Notes: generated by a model from the letters alone, not told the origin. Positions 26,659-36,423 are shown, counted from the first letter of the stretch. The stretch: 64,000 nucleotides of DNA from Chryseobacterium phocaeense (GCF_900169075.1 NZ_LT827015.1:62001-126000); one strand, 5' to 3'. Numbers and translations: made by a program.

Positions 26659-27792
26659 TTACTCATTACTTATATTCAACGTGTACGTTCTTCTTCGCTT
26701 ATGGTTCACCGGGTTGTAATCCTGCCACAGCAATTGGACACTTTTGTTTTCTTCCAGTTCGGGATTGGTTTCTGCAAACTCGATACCCATGCTGGTAAAA
26801 CGGACGAAAATTTCCTTGAATATAATAGCCGTTACGCCACGTCTCTGGTATTCGGGATGAATTCCGATCAGATAAAAATTGGCACGGTCATTTTTCTTTC
26901 CGGCCTGTAAAAAGTGCCACCATCCGAACGGAAACAGCTTTCCTTTTGATTTCTGTAACGCTTTTGAATAAGAAGGCATGGTGATAGCAAACGAAACCAG
27001 TTGATTGTTTTCATCTACCACGCAGATCACGTAGTTTTTGTCTATAAACGGGAAGTATTTTTCCTTATAGGTCTTAATCTGCTCTTCGGAAATAGGAGTG
27101 TAGGTGGAAAGATGCTTGTATGTCTCATCAAGCAGTTTAAACATAGGCTCTACAAAAGGCAGGATTTCCTGTTTCGACTTAAAATTAAGTACTTTTAGTT
27201 TGTATTTCTGTGCAATAAGTCCGCTGAATTTTTCCACTTTTTCGGGGAGAACTTTTGGGAAGTTCATTTCATATTCCACCCATTCTTTTTCTTTGGTCAG
27301 TCCCAGGGCTTCCATATGTTCCGGGTAATAAGCATGGTTGTAAATCCCGATCATGGTAGCCAGTTTCTCGAAGCCCATGGTCAGCATTCCGGCTTTATCC
27401 AGATTGGTAAAGCCCATCGGGCCTTCAATTTTATCTATCTTATTTTCTTTGGCGTAATTTATTGCTTTTTGAATTAAAGCTTTGGAGACTTCCTTGTCAT
27501 CAATAAAATCTATCCATCCGAAGCGTACCTTTCTTATGCCTAATTCCTTTTCTTCCTTATGGTTAATCATTACCGCAATTCTTCCAGCCACTTTGTTGTT
27601 TTTTAACGCAAGAAACTGTTTGGATTCCGAATAATTCAGTGCCGGATTTTCTTTGGCATCCCATATTTTGAATTCGTCTTTTATAAAAGAAGGAACATAA
27701 TAAGGATTGTTTTTATAGAGATCCATCGGAAACCTTACGAATTGTTTTAATTCATCCTGGTTTTTCACTTCAATAACGGAAATTTCAGACAT
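26659..27792 (-). CDS. GNAT-family acyltransferase-like protein
   Basis: The 377-residue protein begins MSEISVIEVKNQDELKQFVR. A C-terminal acetyltransferase-type segment is visible: FYLIGIHPEYQRRGVTAIIF carries the QRRG acetyl-CoA loop of GNAT enzymes. The N-terminal half includes KIEGPMGFTNLDKAGMLTMG, typical of a long GNAT-related family in Bacteroidota. The acceptor is unknown. It is a monocistronic unit on the minus strand, divergent from the zinc peptidase gene. Confidence 0.7.
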   Translation of the reverse strand: MSEISVIEVKNQDELKQFVRFPMDLYKNNPYYVPSFIKDEFKIWDAKENPALNYSESKQFLALKNNKVAGRIAVMINHKEEKELGIRKVRFGWIDFIDDKEVSKALIQKAINYAKENKIDKIEGPMGFTNLDKAGMLTMGFEKLATMIGIYNHAYYPEHMEALGLTKEKEWVEYEMNFPKVLPEKVEKFSGLIAQKYKLKVLNFKSKQEILPFVEPMFKLLDETYKHLSTYTPISEEQIKTYKEKYFPFIDKNYVICVVDENNQLVSFAITMPSYSKALQKSKGKLFPFGWWHFLQAGKKNDRANFYLIGIHPEYQRRGVTAIIFKEIFVRFTSMGIEFAETNPELEENKSVQLLWQDYNPVNHKRRRTYTLNISNE

Positions 27793-27897
27793 ATGTAAGA
27801 GGGTAATTATAGGACAAATATAAATAATAAAATGTAATACTTTGGCACAGTTTTTACATCATTATGCTTAAAATTAAACACAAAAAATCTATATAAA

Positions 27898-28608
27898 ATG
27901 ACGGGTTATTATATCATTATTGGTATTTCAATGCTGGTGAGCTGGTGGGTTTCCTCCAGATTGAAATCAAAATTTGAATATTATTCCAATGTACATCTCA
28001 GAAACGGTTTATCAGGGAAAGAAGTAGCGGAAAAAATGCTTAGAGATAACGGGATCAATGATGTACAGGTAATTTCAGTTCCCGGACAGCTAACAGATCA
28101 TTATAATCCTGCAGATAAAACAGTGAATCTTTCGGAAGGAGTTTATATGCAGAGAAATGCCGCTGCTGCTGCGGTGGCAGCCCATGAATGCGGACATGCG
28201 GTACAGCATGCCGTGGGGTATTCGATGCTGAATCTTCGTTCAAAACTGGTTCCTGTAGTCAATATAAGTTCTAATTTAATGCAGTTTGTCCTTATCGCAG
28301 GGATCGGGATAATGGTTGCAACCAGATCCATTGATGATCCGAACGGAAATACTACGGTTCTGGCGATAGGAGTGGCTATGTTTGCTATGACTACACTTTT
28401 TGCTTTTGTAACGCTTCCAGTGGAGTACGATGCCAGCAACAGAGCGATGAAATGGCTTAAAGATACCGGTACGGTTACACAGGAAGAATTTGTAGGGGTC
28501 CAGGACAGTCTGAAGTGGGCAGCGAGAACCTATGTTGTTGCCGCCATCGGATCTCTGGCACAGCTTCTTTACTGGGGATCTATGCTGCTGGGAGGAAGAA
28601 GGGATTAA
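27898..28608 (+). CDS. Zinc metallopeptidase, YugP/Zn_peptidase_2 family
   Basis: The 236-residue membrane protein has an N-terminal helix, then AAHECGHAVQHAVGYSMLNL with the HExxH zinc site (about residues 98-102), and LPVEYDASNRAMKWL in which the Glu is a likely third ligand. Three more hydrophobic helices follow. This arrangement matches the YugP-type membrane zinc peptidases; the substrate is unknown. Its stop overlaps the stop of the convergent yigZ gene. Confidence 0.85.
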   Translation: MTGYYIIIGISMLVSWWVSSRLKSKFEYYSNVHLRNGLSGKEVAEKMLRDNGINDVQVISVPGQLTDHYNPADKTVNLSEGVYMQRNAAAAAVAAHECGHAVQHAVGYSMLNLRSKLVPVVNISSNLMQFVLIAGIGIMVATRSIDDPNGNTTVLAIGVAMFAMTTLFAFVTLPVEYDASNRAMKWLKDTGTVTQEEFVGVQDSLKWAARTYVVAAIGSLAQLLYWGSMLLGGRRD

Positions 28609-29210
28609 TCAACAAATTTAAATGAAACATACTGCATCTCGGACAATTTGTCTGAGATGCTTTCTTTTTGAGCCAGTTTTAACGAAGCGGTGAGGATGCA
28701 GTTTTCATTGGCATCGAAATTCAAAACCTTCGCATCATATTTTGAAAGCAGGGTGAAAATAGTATTCTGCTGGTTAAAATTAAACTGAATTTCAATTTCA
28801 GTTTCCAGCTCCCGTGTGATGATGTGGGCTTCTTCCAGGGTGATCTTTGCACATTCTTTATAAGCCTTCACCAGCCCGGAAACCCCAAGTTTTGTTCCTC
28901 CATAATAGCGTACCGAAATCACCAGAACATTCGTGATTTCATGGGCCAAAAGCTGATTGTAGATGGGAAGCCCTGCACTTCCGGAAGGCTCACCGTCATC
29001 ATTGGCCCGATAGTTTTCGCCTTCAAGCCCCATTCTGAACGCATAGCAGTGATGAGTAGCCTTCGGATGTTCTGTTCTTATTTTATCAAGGGCTTCCTTC
29101 AGTTCTTTTTCATTATTAACAGGAAAGGCAAATCCTATGAACTTGCTTCCTTTTTCTTTTAATAAGGTATTTTCTATGGGTTTTTCTATGGTTTTATATT
29201 CAAACGTCAT
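28605..29210 (-). CDS. YigZ/IMPACT family protein
   Basis: The chosen start is ATG 29210 (MTFEYKTIEKPIEN; 201 residues); an upstream TTG adds six codons but looks less natural. The family signature is clear: KGSKFIGFAFPV, THHCYAFRMG, NDDGEPSGSAGLPI and NVLVISVRYYGGTKLGVSGL. The C-terminal ferredoxin-like half is also present. IMPACT relatives are linked to translation regulation or aldehyde-related metabolism, but the bacterial role is uncertain. It converges with the zinc peptidase gene with a 3-base shared TTAA overlap. Confidence 0.85.
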   Translation of the reverse strand: MTFEYKTIEKPIENTLLKEKGSKFIGFAFPVNNEKELKEALDKIRTEHPKATHHCYAFRMGLEGENYRANDDGEPSGSAGLPIYNQLLAHEITNVLVISVRYYGGTKLGVSGLVKAYKECAKITLEEAHIITRELETEIEIQFNFNQQNTIFTLLSKYDAKVLNFDANENCILTASLKLAQKESISDKLSEMQYVSFKFVD

Positions 29211-29263
29211 TTCAGCCTGCTTTATCAATGCAAAAGTATAAAATACGACCTAATTTATGCAAC

Positions 29264-29296
29264 AAAAGAAGCCGTCAAACTTTGACGGCTTCTTTT
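29264..29296 (-). terminator. Strong hairpin terminator after double-glycine peptide gene
   Basis: A 16-bp perfect inverted repeat aaaagaagccgtcaaa / tttgacggcttctttt lies with T-rich flanks on both strands. On the minus strand it follows the peptide gene at 29318-29495; it also insulates yigZ. Confidence 0.8.
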
Positions 29297-29317
29297 ATTT
29301 TTTATGACAGGTCCTTC

Positions 29318-29495
29318 CTATGATCCACAATAATCCGATGGAAGCAGACACATGTAGTTTGTAGGACCGCAAAAATCCTCAGGACATTTATCTCTGCATC
29401 TTGTAGGCTCTCCTGTTGGAAGTGTACAGTTTACAAATGCTCCTCCGATAATGCTTTTTAAGCCAACTCTTGAACGTTTTTTTTAGATTTTTCAT
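29318..29495 (-). pseudogene. Cys-rich double-glycine leader peptide gene, out of frame in A8 run
   Basis: On the minus strand ATG at 29495 opens MKNLKK, then a run of eight A (29477-29484). Continuing in the shifted frame gives RSRVGLKSIIGG|AF followed by a six-Cys segment ending YCGS and TAG at 29318. The leader with its GG cleavage site resembles the bacteriocin-like or natural-product precursor peptides of Chryseobacterium. Seven A would restore a single 58-residue frame. As given, the ATG frame drifts into an unrelated stretch and stops early. This is either a homopolymer sequencing error or a real frameshift. No processing peptidase/transporter or maturation enzyme is adjacent. Confidence 0.6.
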
Positions 29496-29589
29496 CTTAA
29501 TAATAATTTGAGTTCAAAGTTTTAATTCACCATGAAGTTACTTATTGTTATTGATTTAAAATCTAATTTTTGCGAGAATTTTTATTATG

Positions 29590-30627
29590 TTAAATTGCTT
29601 GGCTGCTATTTCGATAAATAGAAACGCAGTTATCCCTGAATATTTTAATTTCCTCCGGCTGTACATCCAGCAGTGGAGCCTTTGTACCGTTTTCCAGTTT
29701 TAATTCTTCGTTTCTGATAACAATAGCTTCGTCCCAAAGATCTTCATTAATGAATTGCCGGAGTGTATAATTTCCGCCTTCGATGATCACGGACTGGATC
29801 TGCTCTTTATAAAGTACATCCATCAGGTTTTGCAGGAAATTCTCTTTTCCGGCTTTAATGAATCTGATATTCCCTACTGCTTCTTCTTTTCGGGTATTGA
29901 TGATCAGGGTAGGGGCTTCATCATTATATATTTTAAAATGGGACGGTACTTTCAGATCGAAGTCGATAAGGATTCTCACAGGATTTATTCCTTCAGCATG
30001 TCTTACCGTAAGACCCGGATTGTCATTTAAAGCAGTTTGTGTTCCTACCAATATGGCATGTTCATCGGCTCTTAACTGATGGACCAATTGATTGACCAAT
30101 GAATTAGAAATAGCAGTGGGACGGAAGTCCTTATCTAAAAATCCGTCTCCTGATTCTGCCCACTTGAGGATGATGTAAGGCCTTTTCTTCTCGTGGTACG
30201 TGAAAAATCGTTTGTTTAATTCAATACATTCTTTTTCAAGGATTCCGGAAACGGCTTCAATGCCGGCATCCTGAATGATTTTCTTTCCTTTGCCGTTCAC
30301 TTTATCATGAGAATCCATAGCACCGATCACTACTTTTTTGAAGCCGAGTTCTTTAATCTTTAAAGCACACGGCGGAGTTTTTCCGTAATGGGCACAGGGT
30401 TCCAGCGAAACATAAATGGTAGATTCAGGAATCAGGCTTTTATCTTCTACAGAATTGATCGCATTGATCTCTGCGTGGTTTTCACCTGCTTTGTGGTGGT
30501 AACCTTCCCCGATAATCTTCCCATTGTGAACGATTACACTTCCGACAAGGGGATTAGGGTAAGTTTTTCCCAAGGCTTTCCGGGCAAGTTCAATGCATCT
30601 TTTAATATATAATTCGTCGTTGTTCAT
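29590..30627 (-). CDS. ribD: Bifunctional pyrimidine deaminase/reductase of riboflavin synthesis
   Basis: The 345-residue protein combines an N-terminal deaminase (GENHAEINAI with the HAE zinc motif, then SLEPCAHYGKTPPCALKI with the PCxxxGxTPPC motif) and a C-terminal reductase (GTQTALNDNPGLTVR, SVIIEGGNYTLRQFI). It converts diaminohydroxyphosphoribosylaminopyrimidine in two steps toward riboflavin. The length is normal. It stands as the only riboflavin gene in the window. Confidence 0.93.
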   Translation of the reverse strand: MNNDELYIKRCIELARKALGKTYPNPLVGSVIVHNGKIIGEGYHHKAGENHAEINAINSVEDKSLIPESTIYVSLEPCAHYGKTPPCALKIKELGFKKVVIGAMDSHDKVNGKGKKIIQDAGIEAVSGILEKECIELNKRFFTYHEKKRPYIILKWAESGDGFLDKDFRPTAISNSLVNQLVHQLRADEHAILVGTQTALNDNPGLTVRHAEGINPVRILIDFDLKVPSHFKIYNDEAPTLIINTRKEEAVGNIRFIKAGKENFLQNLMDVLYKEQIQSVIIEGGNYTLRQFINEDLWDEAIVIRNEELKLENGTKAPLLDVQPEEIKIFRDNCVSIYRNSSQAI

Positions 30628-30690
30628 AGGGTGAAAAGAAAAAGCGAAGACAAATTGCTTTGCTCCGCCTTATTGATAATTTTTTATAGA

Positions 30691-32493
30691 TTAATCTCCT
30701 GCAATAATGCTGTGAAGATTCTGTTTTAAAGTTTCCAGATGGGCTTTCTTCTCGTCGATTGTGTTGAAAGTATCTCTCAGAAGAGGGTTGTCTTTGGTCG
30801 GGTTTTTAAAGAATGCAAGGTTGTTTTCCAGTTTGACAATTTCGGCTTCCAGGTCGGAGATCTGGCTCTTGATCTTTCTTGCTTTGTCTGTCAGCTGGTT
30901 TTCCGTTAATCCTTCCTCTTTAAGTTCAAGCTCATTGATTTTATTCAGCTTCAGCTTTTCTCTCAACGTCCTGTTGAATTCAGTATTGATGGAGATTTTA
31001 TCTCTCGGTACTTTCCCGATATTGTTCCAGGCGGTTTTTATGGCTTCTATCCTTTCGATGCTGCCTTCTTCATTGGATACGGTTTTCAGATCTTCAAGAA
31101 TTTCTTTTTTCTGCTTGTAGTTTTCTTTCCAGTTGTCGTTGGAAGCGTTGTTTTTCTCCCTGTAATTATTGAAAAATGTATTGCAGGCATCACGGAATTC
31201 GTCCCAGATCTTATTGGTCATACTCTTTGGAACATGTCCTACTTTTTTCCAGTCTTCCTGAAGCTTTTTGAATAAAGGAACGGCAATATCCCATTCTTCA
31301 TTGTTCATATTATCCTTAGCAGTCTGGATCAGTTTTAGTTTTTCTTCCAGATTGGCCTGTTGGGAGCCTTTCAGGGATTTATAATAATTATTCTTGGTGG
31401 TATTGAAACCCCTCAGAATCGTTTTAAAATCATTCCAGTTCTGGTTGGAAAGCTTTCTTGGAACACTTCCTGTTTTTAGGAATTCGGTACGGAGATCTTC
31501 CACTCTTTTAATGGAATTCTGCCAGTAACCGTGGTTAGGCGTTTCAGCAGGCTCAGACAGCTTTTTGATTTCTGCGATGATCTGGTTTTTCTTTTCCAGG
31601 TTATCATTCTGTTCTCCTTCGATCGCTGCTGAAAGTTCAGATTTTCTTTCGTGGATTTTATTGGAAATCTCTTTGAACTCCTCCCATGTTTTTTCACGGA
31701 ATTCTTCAGCTACAGGTTCTGCTTCTTCTTTCCATAGCTTATGAAGATACTGAAGCTCGTTTAGGGCTTTCTGAATCACCGGTTCATTTTCCAGTTCTTT
31801 AGCCCTTGCAATGATGTGCTGTCTTTTCTCCAGATTATGGCTGAATTCCTGCTCCAGAAATTCTTTATTCAGGTCCAGCATCTGATAAAACTGGTTCAGA
31901 TGGTGAAAATAATTATTGTTAAGGATTTTAAATTCAGATTTGGCAACCTGTCCGGCTTTTGACCACTCTTCCTTGATTTCACGGATGGATTTGAAAAGAT
32001 TGGTTCCCGGCTCAGAATTGGTATAAAGATTTTTAAGCCTTTCTATGATATTCTGACGGTGATCCAGGTTTTTCTTCTGCTCCTCTTCCTGAGATTTCTG
32101 GTAAGTATCATGCTTTTCCCTGAAAATATTGATTAATGCAGAGAGTCTGGATTGCGAAGGATGCTCATAGCTGAAATTTTCGGGAGCATTTCCGGCTTCC
32201 GTGTATTCATGCTTTTTGTCTTCCACTTCATCATGGATGTAATGACTTGCTTTTTCTTTTAACAGATTGAATCTTTTGAATTTCTCACCGGCATTGGCAG
32301 AGTTGATGATAGATTCCATTTCTTTTAAAGCATCAGCCAGAGAGATCTCTTCGGCATGTTCCTCTTCCAGATGTTCAGTGTCATCATGAGCACTTTCATC
32401 ATGAGAAACGGGGGTTCCTGAGGTTTCTTCCTGAGATACTTCGTCAGAATTTTTGTTTTCTTCGTTTTCAGAAAGATTGTTTTCTGTAGTCAT
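30691..32493 (-). CDS. DUF349 repeat protein
   Basis: The 600-residue soluble, highly charged protein begins with an acidic tail (EENKNSDEVSQEE and runs of Asp/Glu, residues 1-55). It then has several DUF349-type helical repeats recognisable by W-K-x-x-G-x-V-P patterns, for example LQEDWKKVGHVPKSM, LRTEFLKTGSVPRKL and TAWNNIGKVPRDK. The C-terminal 70 residues form a coiled coil (ISDLEAEIVKLENNLAFFKN). The cellular role of the family is not firmly known. It lies between aroE and ribD on the same strand, with short spacers. Confidence 0.8.
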   Translation of the reverse strand: MTTENNLSENEENKNSDEVSQEETSGTPVSHDESAHDDTEHLEEEHAEEISLADALKEMESIINSANAGEKFKRFNLLKEKASHYIHDEVEDKKHEYTEAGNAPENFSYEHPSQSRLSALINIFREKHDTYQKSQEEEQKKNLDHRQNIIERLKNLYTNSEPGTNLFKSIREIKEEWSKAGQVAKSEFKILNNNYFHHLNQFYQMLDLNKEFLEQEFSHNLEKRQHIIARAKELENEPVIQKALNELQYLHKLWKEEAEPVAEEFREKTWEEFKEISNKIHERKSELSAAIEGEQNDNLEKKNQIIAEIKKLSEPAETPNHGYWQNSIKRVEDLRTEFLKTGSVPRKLSNQNWNDFKTILRGFNTTKNNYYKSLKGSQQANLEEKLKLIQTAKDNMNNEEWDIAVPLFKKLQEDWKKVGHVPKSMTNKIWDEFRDACNTFFNNYREKNNASNDNWKENYKQKKEILEDLKTVSNEEGSIERIEAIKTAWNNIGKVPRDKISINTEFNRTLREKLKLNKINELELKEEGLTENQLTDKARKIKSQISDLEAEIVKLENNLAFFKNPTKDNPLLRDTFNTIDEKKAHLETLKQNLHSIIAGD

Positions 32494-32566
32494 AGCAAAT
32501 CTTTTATGTGAGTGGCGTTAATCCTTTTGTATATAGCTGTGAAGCCAATTCAGGTACTAATTTAGG

Positions 32567-33304
32567 TTATTTTTTTTGAAAATTCCAAATTTCCCAAGCT
32601 TTTTCTGCTTGCTGTTCAAGCATATAATAACCGTTCACTGTTTTGGCTCCTTTTTCTGATGCTTTTATGATGAATTGGGTATAGTTCGGGTTGTAAATCA
32701 GATCAATGATCAGGTGTTCAGAAGTGATTCCGTCAAAAGGAAATTCCAGGCAGTCTTCTACATTGGGAAACGTACCTACCGGTGTGCACTGGATAATGAT
32801 TTTATGATCACGCACCGTATCGCTGTCCAGGTTTTGAAAATTGATTTCTGAATTCCTGGAGACCACCACAGATGGGATTCCATGCTTGTCCATCGTATAT
32901 TTCACTGCCTTTGCAGCGCCTCCGTTTCCTAAAATCAAAGCCTTGTCCTGATATGCTTTTCTGTGAAGAAGCAACGTTTTCTCAAAACCGTAAGCATCGG
33001 TATTATACCCTGTTTTTTTTCCGTCTCTGATTAAAACACAGTTCACCGCTCCGATTTTTTCTGCTTCGTCGCTAAGGTCGTCAAGATAATCAATAATTTT
33101 TTCTTTGTAAGGGATGGTTACATTAAAGCCAAGTAACGCCGGATCAGTCAGCAGGTTTTCCACTTCTTGTATTTCATTCAGGTCAAAAATATCGTAGGTA
33201 AAGTCTTTCAGCATCAGCTTGTGGAACTTGTCCTCAAAGAATTTTTTGGAAAAGGAATAGGAAATGTTCTTTCCTATCAGCCCTAATTTTTTATTGGAAT
33301 CCAT
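32567..33304 (-). CDS. aroE: Shikimate dehydrogenase
   Basis: The 245-residue NADP-dependent enzyme reduces dehydroshikimate in aromatic amino-acid synthesis. The motifs are GKNISYSFSKKFFE (shikimate Ser residues), GFNVTIPYKEKIIDYLDD with the catalytic Lys, NTDAYGFEKTL with the catalytic Asp, and LGNGGAAKAVKYTM, the dinucleotide-binding glycine loop. It is slightly short compared with the enterobacterial enzyme but typical of Bacteroidota. It is followed by the DUF349 gene. Confidence 0.93.
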   Translation of the reverse strand: MDSNKKLGLIGKNISYSFSKKFFEDKFHKLMLKDFTYDIFDLNEIQEVENLLTDPALLGFNVTIPYKEKIIDYLDDLSDEAEKIGAVNCVLIRDGKKTGYNTDAYGFEKTLLLHRKAYQDKALILGNGGAAKAVKYTMDKHGIPSVVVSRNSEINFQNLDSDTVRDHKIIIQCTPVGTFPNVEDCLEFPFDGITSEHLIIDLIYNPNYTQFIIKASEKGAKTVNGYYMLEQQAEKAWEIWNFQKK

Positions 33305-33321
33305 ACCTCAAAAATATAAAA

Positions 33322-33342
33322 AAGACCGGATAAACCGGTCTT
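33322..33342 (-). terminator. Rho-independent terminator after endonuclease I gene
   Basis: An 8-bp perfect stem aagaccgg / ccggtctt with a 5-nt loop is followed on the minus strand by six T. It lies 24 bp past the endonuclease stop and just upstream of aroE. Confidence 0.85.
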
Positions 33343-33365
33343 CGTTATTAAATATTTTTTAGACT

Positions 33366-35144
33366 TTAATCTACGATGAATTTGGTAGAGAAACGGTCTG
33401 TTTTTAAGATATAATTTCCTTTGGTAAGTCCCTTAAGGTTGATCTTAACAGAGTTTTTGAAAGGATGGGAGATCACTTCAATCAGCTTTCCGGAAAGATC
33501 ATAGACCTCAGCTTTTGAAATAGTACTCAGGTTCTTACCTTTTACAAACAGCTCATTATTTTTAACCGGGTTAGGGTACACTGTGAATTCAGAATTGTCT
33601 TTTTTTACATCGGAAGTTCCCAGTGTTCCAGCACAGGTCCATGTGAGATCATCAAGTGCCACTCTGTTTGATGTGGATGAATTCGTCAGCTTAATAACAA
33701 TATTTCCACTTACATTAATATTGTTAATAGTTGTGGTCTCCTGTGTATCACTGTAAGGAATTGTACCTACATTCACATTATTGATAAGAACATTGAAAAA
33801 ACCGGAGCTTCCTCCAAATTTTAGCTGGGTTGTCAGCGTTAAACTTTGAATTCCTCCTGAAATAGTAGAACTGGTTAGTTCACCGTTTCTGATAGTAATG
33901 GCTTTTCCTGCAATGGTCTGGTCTGTTCTTGCATCGGTGGCAGTCCATGAAATACCGGCGTTTGTCCATGTTCTGGTTCCGTATCCGTTTCCGCCGTTAG
34001 GAATACCTTCAAAGTTTTCAGTCCCGCAGCTTGTTCCGCCAGGTTGTCCTGCAAGGGTTGTTCCATCGGCAGTATTGCTGGAAGGAGAAGGGTTTCCGGC
34101 AGCATCTTTTGCAATGACGTGGAATGTGTAAGTGGTAGACGGCATTAGTCCTGAAACGGTTGCAGTAGTTCCTGAAACGGAGGTTTTTAATATTCCGCCG
34201 GCATATACATCGTATGAAGCCACACCTATGTTATCCGTAGCGGCTGTCCAGCTCAGAGATATGGTATTGGAAGTAGGATTTTGCGTGATCAGGTTAGTAG
34301 GAGCTGTAGGAGCTTGCGTATCTATTACAGGAGTTCCCCAGATCTGGTTGGCGTAAGCGGGGTTATCAATAAACGGATTTCTGTTTCCCTGATAAGTATA
34401 TGATGCGTTGTTTCTGGCTACCTCCTCAGCAGATACAGGATCTGCAGCATGCCATGCGAGAAGCTGATTCAGTTCCCATTGCTGAAGTCCCGGGTAGGAA
34501 GATCCGCCAAGCATATTTCCGGTACTGAAACCCGGAAGCTCTGCTTCGTATCTTGTTACAAAATAAAAAATCATTCGGGCTACATCACCTTTGAAAGCAT
34601 CTATTGGCTCAAATACTGTTCCGCTATATCCTGCCGATGCAGAATTTCCAAGTTTGGATCCGTTATCGGAAGTATAAGAAGCTGTTGCTACTTTTCCAAA
34701 AGGATAATTGGATCTCATTCCATTTACTTTTCCGTCTGTGGCGCGGATGAAGTGAACGTCCGACTTCATTGGAAATCCCTGGTTGAAAAGGCTTTGAGGA
34801 ACGATATGTTCTCTGTTGTAACAATCTCCTTCGTTAGAGTACTGCCCACACTGGTTGGTTCCTAAATTAAAGGTATATGGATCCGGTCCGTTAGGATTTT
34901 CGGAATAGATATCTAAGATCTTTCCGTCATTTTCGTAAAAATAGTCACGGTCTGTTGTGGCATAAGCCGTCCATAAGCCGTCATAGCCATGGTCCTGATG
35001 CCCTTGTTTAATAATGTTTTTAAGAGCTGTCTTAAGCGGGGCAAGGGTTAAACCTGCTGCACTGTTATAATAACCGGCAGGTGCCTGTGCTGATGCAAAA
35101 ATAATTGCAAAACTCAGCGAAAAAAAGAATAGAATTCGTTTCAT
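33366..35144 (-). CDS. Secreted endonuclease I with FN3 and T9SS sorting domain
   Basis: The 592-residue protein starts with a signal peptide (MKRILFFFSLSFAIIFASAQ). Residues about 30-270 carry the endonuclease I fold, with CYNREHIVPQSLFNQGFPM (His-Cys-His metal/catalytic region) and SDVHFIRATDGKVNGMRSNY. A fibronectin type III domain follows (PTAPTNLITQ to ATVSGLMPSTTYTFHVIAKD), then a beta-sandwich region. The end is a T9SS type A tail (FTVYPNPVKNNELFVKGKNL, ending STKFIVD). It is an extracellular nuclease probably exported by type IX secretion and used to degrade external DNA or RNA. It has its own terminator. Confidence 0.9.
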   Translation of the reverse strand: MKRILFFFSLSFAIIFASAQAPAGYYNSAAGLTLAPLKTALKNIIKQGHQDHGYDGLWTAYATTDRDYFYENDGKILDIYSENPNGPDPYTFNLGTNQCGQYSNEGDCYNREHIVPQSLFNQGFPMKSDVHFIRATDGKVNGMRSNYPFGKVATASYTSDNGSKLGNSASAGYSGTVFEPIDAFKGDVARMIFYFVTRYEAELPGFSTGNMLGGSSYPGLQQWELNQLLAWHAADPVSAEEVARNNASYTYQGNRNPFIDNPAYANQIWGTPVIDTQAPTAPTNLITQNPTSNTISLSWTAATDNIGVASYDVYAGGILKTSVSGTTATVSGLMPSTTYTFHVIAKDAAGNPSPSSNTADGTTLAGQPGGTSCGTENFEGIPNGGNGYGTRTWTNAGISWTATDARTDQTIAGKAITIRNGELTSSTISGGIQSLTLTTQLKFGGSSGFFNVLINNVNVGTIPYSDTQETTTINNINVSGNIVIKLTNSSTSNRVALDDLTWTCAGTLGTSDVKKDNSEFTVYPNPVKNNELFVKGKNLSTISKAEVYDLSGKLIEVISHPFKNSVKINLKGLTKGNYILKTDRFSTKFIVD

Positions 35145-35213
35145 TTCAAAAAAATTGGGCCGTAAAGGTACGCAAAATTGAAAATGGAGCGAATTTTATT
35201 TCAAATCAGTGTA

Positions 35214-36419
35214 TTAATTTTTGGTAATATAGTCTTTGCCGATTTTGGAAAAGAACCATGAAATAATGATTCCGAAAAGGGAAGCAGTGAACGCTACAAT
35301 AAGATAATTTTTTCCAACGATTTTTACAGGGAAAGGAAGGATTTCATTGGCTCTGAAAAATTCTGTATACTGCTGGAAATAGCAGAGCAGAGTTCCAAGG
35401 ATTAAGCCGGAGATTACACCGGAAATCACAATAAGCAATCCGGTGTAGAAATAGGTCATTCTTAAATGGCTGATCGGGAAGCCGAGTGAAACCAGAGATC
35501 TCGACTGTTCTTTTTTATCCAGCTGGAGAATAATGATGGCTCCCGCTAAATTAAAGGTAGTAATGAATATTACCAGTGCAAAAATCAGGTAGATGAACAT
35601 TTTTTCTGTATTGATCATCTTCCAGAAGGCTGCGTTTTCTTCTTCCTTGGTTTTTATTTCGATGTTTTTCCCCAGCGAATTCAGAAGGCTTTGCTTTACG
35701 GCATCAGCATTTTCGGGATTCTTTAATTTAACTACAATCTGGTACGCTGATTTTTTTGGTAAGCTGAGCAATTCCTCGGTAAGTTCTATGGGTGCAATGA
35801 TATAGCTGTCCAGCTGCTCTTTCCCCGGGAAAACTCCGGTTACGAGAAAATCCCTTTTGTTATAGATGTCTTCTTCCTTATTGATGATGCCGGTTCCTGG
35901 TTTCGGCATGAAGATGGTTGCATAGCTGCTGCTGGAATCTATAGGAATAGAAAGCCGGTTGTGCAGGTTGGTCTCCATCAATACTTCATTGGAGTATTTG
36001 AAACTCGGATAGGTTCCATAGAATACATCTTTGTCAATAGGATTAACCCTGGTATACGCAGAATCCACTCCTCTTAAATACGCAATATCCCCCTTACCTT
36101 TATAATTGACATATACTTTTTCCTCAATGACACGGGAAAAATGGCTGATAGCTTTATTGCTGTTCAAAGCAGCGGTCACCTTGTCCAGATCTTTCACTGT
36201 TTTTCCTGAAGTGCTTTTCAGCGTAAGGTCAGCGTGAAGATTGGAGATCAGATCTTTGTTCAGAACTTCAAGCCCTGAGAATACGGATATAATCACGAAC
36301 ATGGCAGTTACGGCAACCATCATGGCACCTACCGAAAGCCACGTAATGAACGTAACGGCAGTGCTTCCTTTTTTAGCCAAAAGGTATCTGGATGCTATGT
36401 AAAATGCAATATTCTTCAA
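35214..36419 (-). CDS. FtsX/LolC-E-like ABC transporter permease
   Basis: The 401-residue inner-membrane protein has four helices in the FtsX arrangement. An N-terminal helix (GAMMVAVTAMFVIISVFSGL) precedes a large periplasmic domain of about 220 residues, then three C-terminal helices including IFALVIFITTFNLAGAIIIL. The opening IASRYLLAKKGSTAVTFITW resembles the lipoprotein-releasing LolC/LolE family. The ATPase partner is not adjacent. It starts 4 bp after the rbfA stop, so rbfA and this gene share an operon. Confidence 0.82.
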   Translation of the reverse strand: MKNIAFYIASRYLLAKKGSTAVTFITWLSVGAMMVAVTAMFVIISVFSGLEVLNKDLISNLHADLTLKSTSGKTVKDLDKVTAALNSNKAISHFSRVIEEKVYVNYKGKGDIAYLRGVDSAYTRVNPIDKDVFYGTYPSFKYSNEVLMETNLHNRLSIPIDSSSSYATIFMPKPGTGIINKEEDIYNKRDFLVTGVFPGKEQLDSYIIAPIELTEELLSLPKKSAYQIVVKLKNPENADAVKQSLLNSLGKNIEIKTKEEENAAFWKMINTEKMFIYLIFALVIFITTFNLAGAIIILQLDKKEQSRSLVSLGFPISHLRMTYFYTGLLIVISGVISGLILGTLLCYFQQYTEFFRANEILPFPVKIVGKNYLIVAFTASLFGIIISWFFSKIGKDYITKN

Positions 36420-36423
36420 GACC

